Assembly: GCF_001693755.1 (NCBI RefSeq) | Contig: NZ_LYST01000043.1 | Span: forward strand, 248,001 to 312,000 | Direction of reading: 5' to 3' | DNA length: 64,000 bases | Source: Gilliamella sp. wkB171 | GTDB lineage: Bacteria; Pseudomonadota; Gammaproteobacteria; Enterobacterales; Orbaceae | In this document: piece by piece, positions 57,639-64,000 of the stretch | How positions within the stretch are numbered: the stretch's first letter is position 1 | How the letters are laid out: every line of letters starts with the position of its first letter | Made by a program: the position numbers and the translations under genes | Notes under the pieces: generated by a model | Seen by the model: the letters and a program-made list of their open reading frames with translations, nothing else | Told to the model about the DNA's origin: nothing | Databases searched by the model: none

Positions 57639-58151
57639 ATGGCAAACGTCGGTATTTTTTTTGGTAGTGATACAGGTAATACAGAGAATGTAGCTAAACA
57701 AATCCAACTCATTTTAGGAAGTGAACAAGCAGATCTTTTTGATATTGCAAAAACCACCAAAGAACATATAGAAAAATATGATTATCTTTTTTTCGGCATT
57801 CCGACTTGGTATTATGGTGAATCACAAGCAGATTGGGATGATTTTTTTCCTAATCTAGAACAAATTGATTTTAATGGTAAAACCGTTGCTATTTTTGGTT
57901 GTGGTGATCAAGAAGATTATGCTGAATATTTTTGTGATGCAATGGGAACAATACGCGATATTATTGAACCTAAAGGCGCCAAAATTGTTGGGCATTGGCC
58001 AACTGACGGATACAACTTTGAAGCGTCTAAAAGTTTAGTTGACGACAACCATTTTGTTGGATTAGCGATTGATGAAGATCGTCAACCTGAATTGACTGAG
58101 CAACGTATTTCAACTTGGGTAAATCAAGTAAAAAGTGAAATGAACATTTAA
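57639..58151 (+). CDS. fldA: Flavodoxin I
   Basis: A 170-residue long-chain flavodoxin. FFGSDTGNTENVAKQI binds the FMN phosphate; TWYYGESQADWDDFFP and FGCGDQEDYAEYFCDAMG complete the site. It carries electrons for enzymes such as IspG/IspH, BioB and anaerobic activases. fldA lies just upstream of fur, as in E. coli (there with uof between them). Confidence 0.97.
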   Translation: MANVGIFFGSDTGNTENVAKQIQLILGSEQADLFDIAKTTKEHIEKYDYLFFGIPTWYYGESQADWDDFFPNLEQIDFNGKTVAIFGCGDQEDYAEYFCDAMGTIRDIIEPKGAKIVGHWPTDGYNFEASKSLVDDNHFVGLAIDEDRQPELTEQRISTWVNQVKSEMNI

Positions 58152-58229
58152 CCTATCAAAGTGATTTATTTTATTTTCCGTACTTAATCTTATAATACAA
58201 CTGATTAACTAACTAAACTGGAATGCAAT

Positions 58230-58688
58230 ATGACAAATCATGATAACGATAATAACGCTGCGCTAAAAAGCGCAGGTTTGAAAGTTACTTTACCAAGATT
58301 AAAAATTTTAGAGCTATTGCGTGATCCTTCATGTCAACATATCACAGTCGAAGATCTTTATAAAAAGTTACTTGATATGGGTGAAGAAATTGGACTTGCC
58401 ACAGTTTACCGTGTTTTAAATCAATTTGATGATGCGGGTATTGTTACACGTCATAATTTTGAAGGTGGACGAGCGGTTTTTGAGCTCGCAACTCAAAAAC
58501 ACCATGATCATTTAATATGTTTAGATTGTGGCGAAGTATTTGAATTTCGTGATGAAATTATTAATACTAGGCAAAAAGAAATTGCCGAACAATATGGCGT
58601 TAAATTAACGTTCCATAGTTTGTATCTTTACGGTCATTGCCAATCAGGAAATTGTAAAGCACATCCCGAACTTCATACCAAAAAATAA
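58230..58688 (+). CDS. fur: Ferric uptake regulator
   Basis: A 152-residue iron-responsive repressor. LKVTLPRLKILELLR and EIGLATVYRVLNQFDDAGIV form the winged HTH. HHDHLICLDCGEVFEF is the metal site, and the structural Zn pairs are CLDC and CQSGNC. It should bind the Fur-like boxes noted at 57.55 kb and 52.35 kb. A terminator follows. Confidence 0.98.
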   Translation: MTNHDNDNNAALKSAGLKVTLPRLKILELLRDPSCQHITVEDLYKKLLDMGEEIGLATVYRVLNQFDDAGIVTRHNFEGGRAVFELATQKHHDHLICLDCGEVFEFRDEIINTRQKEIAEQYGVKLTFHSLYLYGHCQSGNCKAHPELHTKK

Positions 58689-58689
58689 G

Positions 58690-58713
58690 GCCTATTATTA
58701 ATAGGCTTTTTTT
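58690..58713 (+). terminator. fur terminator
   Basis: GCCTATT at 58690-58696, ATT loop, AATAGGC at 58700-58706, then seven Ts. Confidence 0.9.
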
Positions 58714-58760
58714 CTTATTTAACTCTTAATAAGTATCTCATCTATCAGGTTAATAATTAC

Positions 58761-59303
58761 ATGAAACAACTTTTGAATTTTATTCCACTGATTTTCTTTT
58801 TTGTCTTTTTAACAATGTATGATATTTTTGCTGGCGTTCAAGCACTCATGATCTCAGCAACCATTGCTTTTCTTATTATTCTCGTTATTTATCGAAAAAT
58901 AGATAAAGTAGAGTTGTTATCATACCTGATGATCATGATTTTTGGTGGTTTTACATTATATACTCGTGAACCCAATATCATTAAATGGAAAGTGACAATC
59001 ATTAATTTTATCTTTGCTTCTGCTTTATTAATTAGCCAATTTATTTTTAAAAAAAATCTTTTACAGAAAATGCTTGGTAAAGAGTTGCAATTAAATTTAG
59101 CTGTCTGGAACAGACTAAATTTGTTATGGATAGTATTTTTCATTTCGTGTGGAGTCATCAGTTTAATCACAACTTATTATGCTCCTGATGAATTTTTTTG
59201 GATTTTCAAAGTATTTATTTTACCCGGTGCCTCTTTACTATTATCATTAATATCTGGTATCTATATTTATCGAAATTTAAATAAAAACGCTAGTACCGAG
59301 TAA
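58761..59303 (+). CDS. yciB: Inner-membrane septation/intracellular-spreading protein YciB
   Basis: A 180-residue protein with about five membrane helices. LNFIPLIFFFVFLTMYDIFA, FGGFTLYTREPNIIKWKVTI and NLAVWNRLNLLWIVFF are the conserved YciB blocks. It interacts with division and elongation proteins and affects envelope integrity. yciA follows by 24 bp, as in E. coli. Confidence 0.95.
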   Translation: MKQLLNFIPLIFFFVFLTMYDIFAGVQALMISATIAFLIILVIYRKIDKVELLSYLMIMIFGGFTLYTREPNIIKWKVTIINFIFASALLISQFIFKKNLLQKMLGKELQLNLAVWNRLNLLWIVFFISCGVISLITTYYAPDEFFWIFKVFILPGASLLLSLISGIYIYRNLNKNASTE

Positions 59304-59327
59304 AATGTTATAACTAAGGCTTTCATC

Positions 59328-59786
59328 ATGAAACAAGACACAACTAATCCTAAAGGACAATTGGTATTAAGAACACTTGCGATGCCTGCTGACACAAACC
59401 CACATGGCCATATTTTTGGTGGTTGGATTATGTCACAAATGGATCTAGCTGGCGGAATTTTATCAAAAGAGATCGCCAGAAACCGTGTAGTAACAGTCAA
59501 TGCAAGTAGTATCACATTTTATAAACCGGCAATGGTAGGCGATGTTGTCTGTTGTTATGCTCATTGTATTAAAACAGGTAAAACCTCAATCACTATAGGC
59601 ATTGAGGTTTGGGTAAAAAAAGTACTCGACACATCAGACACCCCTCAACGTTTTTGTATTACTGACGCAGTATTTACTTATGTATCAGTTGATAAACATA
59701 ACAATCCTAAGCCATTACCTGAAATTTTTCAGCATTATGATTGTAGCAAAGATCCCATTAGTCAATTAAACTTAAGCAATAGTTAA
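59328..59786 (+). CDS. yciA: Acyl-CoA thioesterase YciA
   Basis: A 152-residue hotdog-fold hexameric thioesterase. LRTLAMPADTNPHGHIFGGW carries the catalytic Asp and the Asn/His, then IMSQMDLAGG. It hydrolyses a wide range of acyl-CoAs. It is followed in 5 bp by cls; E. coli has tonB and yciI between the two. Confidence 0.96.
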   Translation: MKQDTTNPKGQLVLRTLAMPADTNPHGHIFGGWIMSQMDLAGGILSKEIARNRVVTVNASSITFYKPAMVGDVVCCYAHCIKTGKTSITIGIEVWVKKVLDTSDTPQRFCITDAVFTYVSVDKHNNPKPLPEIFQHYDCSKDPISQLNLSNS

Positions 59787-59791
59787 CTAAT

Positions 59792-61255
59792 ATGCAATAT
59801 ACTTCATTTCATGCCTTAATTAGTTCATTAATCTTCTTCGTTTATTGGTTGATAATCGTTGCAGTAACTTTACGGATAGTGTTTAAGCGTAGGCCAACAA
59901 CTTATGTCATTGCTTGGATGCTGGTCATTTACATCTTACCTATCGTTGGAATTATTCTTTATTTTTCACTTGGTGAAGCACATTTAGGCCAACAACGCGT
60001 TAAACGTGCGCAAAAAATGCGACCAATCATTGCTAATTTTATCAATCGAATTAGTGTATTTTCTGATATTTTTACCACCAAAGTTAGCCAAGTAAGTAAA
60101 CCCATTTTCCAACTTTGTAAACATCAAACCGGACTTGATGGTATAAACGGTAACCATATCGAACTGCTTAGTGACACCGATACCATATTTGATAAACTCA
60201 TTGAAGACATTAATCAAGCCACTTCTAATATTGAAATGGTTTTTTATATTTGGAACGAAGGCGGTCGAGCAGATGATGTTGAAAGCGCACTGATTTCTGC
60301 CACAAAACGAGGTGTAACATGTCGTTTAATGGTTGATTCAGCTGGTAGCCGCCATTTTCTTAAAACTAATGCAAGCAAAAGAATGCGAGCTGCTGGTATT
60401 ATAATTGTTGAAGCGCTTAAAGTTAATTTACTGCGCTTTATGTTTAGACGGCTCGATCTTCGCCAACATCGTAAAGTGGCTATCATTGACAATTATATTT
60501 CATACACAGGTAGTATGAATATTGTTGATCCACGCTTTTTTAAACAAAATAAACATGTTGGTGAATGGGTCGATGTCATGGTAAGAATGCGTGGACCTGT
60601 AACGACCTTAATGGGCGCAATTTATGCTAGTGATTGGGAATTAGAAACCGGTACAGATTTAGCTTTACCGCAAATTACCGACTTTGCAGAGCCGCCAGAA
60701 GAGAAAAAGCATATCATGCAACTTATTGCTTCTGGCCCTGGTTATACGGAAAACATGATCCATCAGGTGCTACTTACTGCTATTTATTCAGCACAAGAGC
60801 AAATTATTTTCACCACACCTTATTTAGTACCAAGCGATGATATTTTACATGCAGTTTGTACTGCTGCACAAAGAGGTGTTGAAGTAATTATCATTGTTCC
60901 TAAAAAGAATGATTCATTAATGGTCAAATGGGCAAGTCGAGCTTTCTTTTCAGAACTGCTCGATGGTGGTGTAAAGCTATATCAGTTTAATAATAACTTA
61001 TTGCACACAAAAAGTGTGTTAATTGATAACCAGTTAAGCTTAGTTGGTACTGTAAATTTAGATATGCGCAGTTTATGGTTAAATTTTGAAATTACCACCG
61101 TCATTGATGATGCTGAATTTGCCCAATCGTTATCTAACCTTTTACAAAAATATTTAGCGCAATCAGACGAAGTAAATATCGAAACGTGGAAACAACGACC
61201 AATTTGGCAGCACGTAGTTGAACGGCTCTTTTACTTTTTTGCTCCATTACTGTAA
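59792..61255 (+). CDS. cls: Cardiolipin synthase A
   Basis: A 487-residue phospholipase D-family enzyme with two N-terminal membrane helices. HKD motif 1 is QHRKVAIIDNYISYTGS, HKD motif 2 is LLHTKSVLIDNQLSLVGTVN. It condenses two phosphatidylglycerols to cardiolipin at the inner membrane. The length matches E. coli ClsA (486). Confidence 0.97.
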   Translation: MQYTSFHALISSLIFFVYWLIIVAVTLRIVFKRRPTTYVIAWMLVIYILPIVGIILYFSLGEAHLGQQRVKRAQKMRPIIANFINRISVFSDIFTTKVSQVSKPIFQLCKHQTGLDGINGNHIELLSDTDTIFDKLIEDINQATSNIEMVFYIWNEGGRADDVESALISATKRGVTCRLMVDSAGSRHFLKTNASKRMRAAGIIIVEALKVNLLRFMFRRLDLRQHRKVAIIDNYISYTGSMNIVDPRFFKQNKHVGEWVDVMVRMRGPVTTLMGAIYASDWELETGTDLALPQITDFAEPPEEKKHIMQLIASGPGYTENMIHQVLLTAIYSAQEQIIFTTPYLVPSDDILHAVCTAAQRGVEVIIIVPKKNDSLMVKWASRAFFSELLDGGVKLYQFNNNLLHTKSVLIDNQLSLVGTVNLDMRSLWLNFEITTVIDDAEFAQSLSNLLQKYLAQSDEVNIETWKQRPIWQHVVERLFYFFAPLL

Positions 61256-61278
61256 TTGGTTATATTTAATTACAGTAA
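61247..61278. terminator. Terminator between cls and cpdA
   Basis: TTACTGTAATT at 61247-61257 pairs with AATTACAGTAA at 61268-61278; it overlaps the cls stop codon and separates convergent genes. Confidence 0.6.
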
Positions 61279-61279
61279 T

Positions 61280-62110
61280 TTAATAGCCATTTTGTGATAA
61301 ATCAGGTACAAATCGATTGTCGCCAATCCGAAAAACAGACGTGCTAATTGAGCCATCATCTTTTAATTTAATTTCGCGCCAGCCTGGCGCATCTTTATCT
61401 GCTAACTGAAAATCATAGCTATTTGGTTTAAATTGAACACAAGTTGATGGTGTTGAAAACGCTAAGCAGTGATGCCATAAATGATCTTGCTCTTGATGAA
61501 TATGCCCCCATCCCACCCCTTTTATTTGTTGGTAACATTGGATAATTTGTTCCAATTGATGACTATTTTTTAATATATGTTGATCAAGCCAATGACAACT
61601 GGAGGATATAGGATGATGATGCAAAAAAACCAATGCATTCTTATCTGGGTATTGGGCTAAAGTATGTTGTAAAAATTCAAGCTCTATATTGCTTAAAAAG
61701 CCATAAGCTTGCCCTTCAACTTGGCTATTAAGAAGAATGATTATCCATTTATCACCAAGTGATACAACCTTATTATCAGCTAAATTATAATCGGCAAAAA
61801 CAGACTGCATATAGCCATAGTTATCATGATTGCCAGCTAACCATACACAAGGCGTTTTTAAACTTATAATTTGCTCTGCAAAACGTTGATAAGCAGTTTT
61901 TGATCCATCTTGTACAAAATCACCAGTTGCTACAATTAAATCATACTTTCTTTTCGTACTTTTTATTTCATCTAACACCGCTAAAAAACTGGCATTTGAA
62001 TTTACGCCAAGTAATGCACTATTATCATCTGAAAAAAGATGCATATCGGTAATTTGTAATATTTTGGCGTGTTGTTTATTTTGTGTTGGAAGCTGTAAAA
62101 GTGATTCCAA
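61280..62110 (-). CDS. cpdA: 3',5'-cyclic AMP phosphodiesterase
   Basis: A 276-residue class III metallophosphoesterase that hydrolyses cAMP and so tunes CRP. Motifs are QITDMHLFSDD, ATGDFVQDG, LAGNHDNYG, FLHHHPISS and GWGHIHQEQD. The start codon is TTG at 62110, with GAGGTG before it; the resulting MESLLQLP matches the E. coli N-terminus MESLLTLP. It follows nudF in the E. coli manner, without yqiB between. Confidence 0.95.
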   Translation of the reverse strand: MESLLQLPTQNKQHAKILQITDMHLFSDDNSALLGVNSNASFLAVLDEIKSTKRKYDLIVATGDFVQDGSKTAYQRFAEQIISLKTPCVWLAGNHDNYGYMQSVFADYNLADNKVVSLGDKWIIILLNSQVEGQAYGFLSNIELEFLQHTLAQYPDKNALVFLHHHPISSSCHWLDQHILKNSHQLEQIIQCYQQIKGVGWGHIHQEQDHLWHHCLAFSTPSTCVQFKPNSYDFQLADKDAPGWREIKLKDDGSISTSVFRIGDNRFVPDLSQNGY

Positions 62111-62230
62111 AATTCACCTCAATTATTCATTAATACATTACAGTTAATGACGGAAATAGTAAAACCTAGGGGTGTAGCGAGTGATATAATTTTTATTATA
62201 AATCCTAGCGTTATATTAAAGTGTAAAATA

Positions 62231-62267
62231 GATCACATTTTAATGAAAGAAATAATTAAATGTGATC
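62231..62267 (-). repeat. Hairpin between nudF and cpdA
   Basis: GATCACATTTTAAT pairs with ATTAAATGTGATC, 62231-62244 and 62255-62267, with one bulged T. It lies 12 bp after the nudF stop; a terminator, or an RNA stability element that lowers cpdA. A CRP half-site pattern (TGTGATC) is included. Confidence 0.55.
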
Positions 62268-62278
62268 AACAATACTCA

Positions 62279-62908
62279 TTACATCCACTCATTTTTTAAT
62301 CGATGATGATTAAGTTGTAACCACTGTAGTGCAATAATCGAAGCCGCATTATTAATTAAACCATCTTCTACCCATTGGTAAGCTTGTTCTCTGCTCACTA
62401 CATGGACTTTAATATCTTCGTTTTCTTCAGCTAATCCATGAACGCCTTTTGCTGTCGTTGAATCAACCTCACCAACCAAAATATGCAATTTTTCAGTTAG
62501 ACCACCAGGTGAAGCCAGATAACTTGTAATTGGCATACAACGACCAACTTCAATCCCGGCTTCTTCCATAGCTTCGCGCCTTGCAACATCTTCACAAGAT
62601 TCATTTTCATGATCCATCATGCCGGCAATCAGCTCTAACATCCATGGTGTATCTTGAGTTTCAATAGCAGCAATACGAATTTGTTCAATTAAAACAACTT
62701 CATCACGTTTAACATCATAAGCTAATAACACGACAGCGTGACCACGTTCTAAAATTTCTCTAGTGACAAATTCACTAACAGAACCATCGAATTTGCGGTA
62801 TTGAAAACGATATTCAAGTAATGAAAAAAAACCCTTATACAAAACTCGTTTGGTTAGATTGAACACATCGTTTTTGTTGAAATGGACAGGATTATTGATA
62901 ATTTTCAT
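62279..62908 (-). CDS. nudF: ADP-ribose pyrophosphatase
   Basis: About 209 residues of the Nudix family. ERGHAVVLLAYD, LIEQIRIAA and the Nudix box ending DVARREAMEEAGIEVG are present; NNAASIIALQWLQLNHHRLK is the C-terminus. It hydrolyses ADP-ribose to AMP and ribose-5-phosphate. The Nudix box has one extra residue between the leading Gly and Glu (GMMDHENE, where E. coli has GMIEEGE). I start at ATG 62908. It is divergent from tolC, as in E. coli. Confidence 0.94.
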   Translation of the reverse strand: MKIINNPVHFNKNDVFNLTKRVLYKGFFSLLEYRFQYRKFDGSVSEFVTREILERGHAVVLLAYDVKRDEVVLIEQIRIAAIETQDTPWMLELIAGMMDHENESCEDVARREAMEEAGIEVGRCMPITSYLASPGGLTEKLHILVGEVDSTTAKGVHGLAEENEDIKVHVVSREQAYQWVEDGLINNAASIIALQWLQLNHHRLKNEWM

Positions 62909-63048
62909 ATTGTTTCTCAATTTTAAGCTAAATTTTAATAAAAAGTGCGAATGTTACATAAACTATGCTTACTATATGCTAATTATCTGTTAAAATCACT
63001 TAAATCAACGTACTATTATATTTTAATGTTTCTTAAAAGAGATAATTG

Positions 63049-64000
63049 ATGAAAAAAACGCTAACTTTTCTAATCGGCTTAACATTAAGCCAAGCAGTTT
63101 TTGCTGAAAATTTGGTTCAGGTTTATGAACAAGCCAAAGAAACGAACCCAGATCTACGAAGTTCATTAGCCGATAAAGACAAAGCTTATTCAGCAATTTC
63201 TGGCTCTCGAGCAAGTTTATTACCACAAGTTGGGTTAAGTGCTTCTTACGGTGTAACACATGGTCGCCGTGATACTAGTGGACAAAAAAGCAAAAGTGGT
63301 AATTTATATCAAGTCACTTTATCACAAAGTATATTCAATTTTGCTAATTGGAAAAATTTAGATATTACAAAAAAACAAGCGAGTATTGCGGATATCACCT
63401 ATCAATACCAAGGGCAAACATTAATTTTAAATACTTCAGTTGCTTATTTTAATGTGTTAAAAGCGCTTGATGCATTAAGCTTTATCGAAGCTCAGAAAAA
63501 AGCCATTGGTCGTCAATTAGAACAAACCCAGCAACAACATCAAGTGGGTTTAGTAGCTATTACAGATGTACAAAATGCTAAAGCTAATTATGATTTAACC
63601 GTTGCACAACAAGTTAATGCTTTAAATGATTTAAATAACGCCATTGAAGACTTACGGCAAGTCAGCGGTCGTTTTTATTCCCAGTTAGCAAGTATTAATA
63701 CCAATACGTTTAAAACTGAAATGCCAACTCAAATCGGCGCATTGTTAAAACAATCAGAAACATCAAATCTGAATTTATTAACAATGAAATTAAATCAAGA
63801 TATCGCGCGCGATCAAATCAAGTTAGCACAATCTGGTTATATGCCAACAGCAAGTGTTGATGCATCGACAAATCTCAATAAAACCGACCGATATGGTAAT
63901 TATAGTTCTGCTGGCACACCTGCTGCCCGTAATGGTAAAAGTTATTCAGGCAGTAACTATGTTGGCGTGAGTGTTAGTATGCCAATCTTCTCGGGCGGTG
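63049..64000 (+). CDS. tolC: Outer-membrane efflux channel TolC (truncated by window edge)
   Basis: 317 codons are visible from ATG 63049. A signal peptide (KKTLTFLIGLTLSQAVFA) leads to ENLVQVYEQAKETNPDLRSS, the TolC start of the mature channel. FNFANWKNLDITKKQ, HQVGLVAITDVQNAKANYDL and QSGYMPTASVDAS follow the E. coli order. It serves as the exit duct for RND, MFS and ABC exporters. The remaining third of the protein lies outside. Confidence 0.96.
   Translation, partial: MKKTLTFLIGLTLSQAVFAENLVQVYEQAKETNPDLRSSLADKDKAYSAISGSRASLLPQVGLSASYGVTHGRRDTSGQKSKSGNLYQVTLSQSIFNFANWKNLDITKKQASIADITYQYQGQTLILNTSVAYFNVLKALDALSFIEAQKKAIGRQLEQTQQQHQVGLVAITDVQNAKANYDLTVAQQVNALNDLNNAIEDLRQVSGRFYSQLASINTNTFKTEMPTQIGALLKQSETSNLNLLTMKLNQDIARDQIKLAQSGYMPTASVDASTNLNKTDRYGNYSSAGTPAARNGKSYSGSNYVGVSVSMPIFSGG

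Overview
This window is AT-rich chromosomal DNA from a gammaproteobacterium related to both Enterobacterales and Pasteurellales. Most genes are housekeeping, and many keep the E. coli neighbour order (prmB-aroC-yfcA, proQ-prc, mreBCD-rng-tldD, accBC, raiA-pheA, dcd-asmA, hslVU, sucCD-cydABX-ybgC-tolQRA, fldA-fur, yciB-yciA-cls, cpdA-nudF/tolC), but with small losses. The base composition, gene set and missing pieces fit Orbaceae such as Gilliamella. That placement is inferred from gene content, not from a database match.

Layout. 1-3.5 kb is accessory: a truncated LysR regulator, a metallo-beta-lactamase-fold hydrolase, and a seven-repeat CRISPR array of type I-F character without cas genes. 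3.5-9.4 kb carries yfcA, aroC, prmB, tRNA-Ser(GGA), a 29-residue gene I identify as cydH/ynhF, prc and proQ, all on the minus strand. 9.4-10.8 kb holds a divergent pair resembling the phage Mu c repressor/ner switch, then a BamE-like lipoprotein. 11-17.7 kb has rnpB, a DedA protein, tldD, rng and mreDCB. 17.7-25.6 kb has accBC with a candidate leader peptide, eda, an ABC-2 exporter, mogA, argR, and lysC under a lysine riboswitch. 25.9-35.8 kb has a GlsB-type membrane protein, cysS, trmJ, raiA, pheA, mutY, an MFS transporter, an Old Yellow Enzyme and a ubiquinone-pathway monooxygenase. 35.8-39.5 kb has a stand-alone tatA, a very AT-rich stretch, a CI/S24-like repressor without its catalytic serine, and an ABC exporter. 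39.5-47.5 kb has dacB, a TerC protein, cycA, mltA, dcd and asmA. 47.5-57.5 kb is one long minus-strand block: hslVU, tolARQ-ybgC, cydXBA and sucDC. 57.6-64 kb has fldA, fur, yciB, yciA, cls, cpdA, nudF and the start of tolC.

How the genes fit together. Cytochrome bd oxidase is fully represented (CydA, CydB, CydX, plus an apparent CydH far from the operon), which suits life at low oxygen. sucCD stands without adjacent sucAB. Envelope genes dominate: MreBCD, PBP4, MltA, TolQRA, AsmA, Prc, TolC, Cls and YciB. Two candidate Fur boxes overlap promoter-like sequences, one before fldA and one before ybgC-tolQRA.

Most worth a second look: the Mu-like c/ner pair without a phage, the diverged I-F CRISPR array without cas genes, the cydH call, the 90-bp super-repeat inside tolA, the accBC leader ORF with its palindrome, and a repeated CCGCCGACA palindrome found at two loci.
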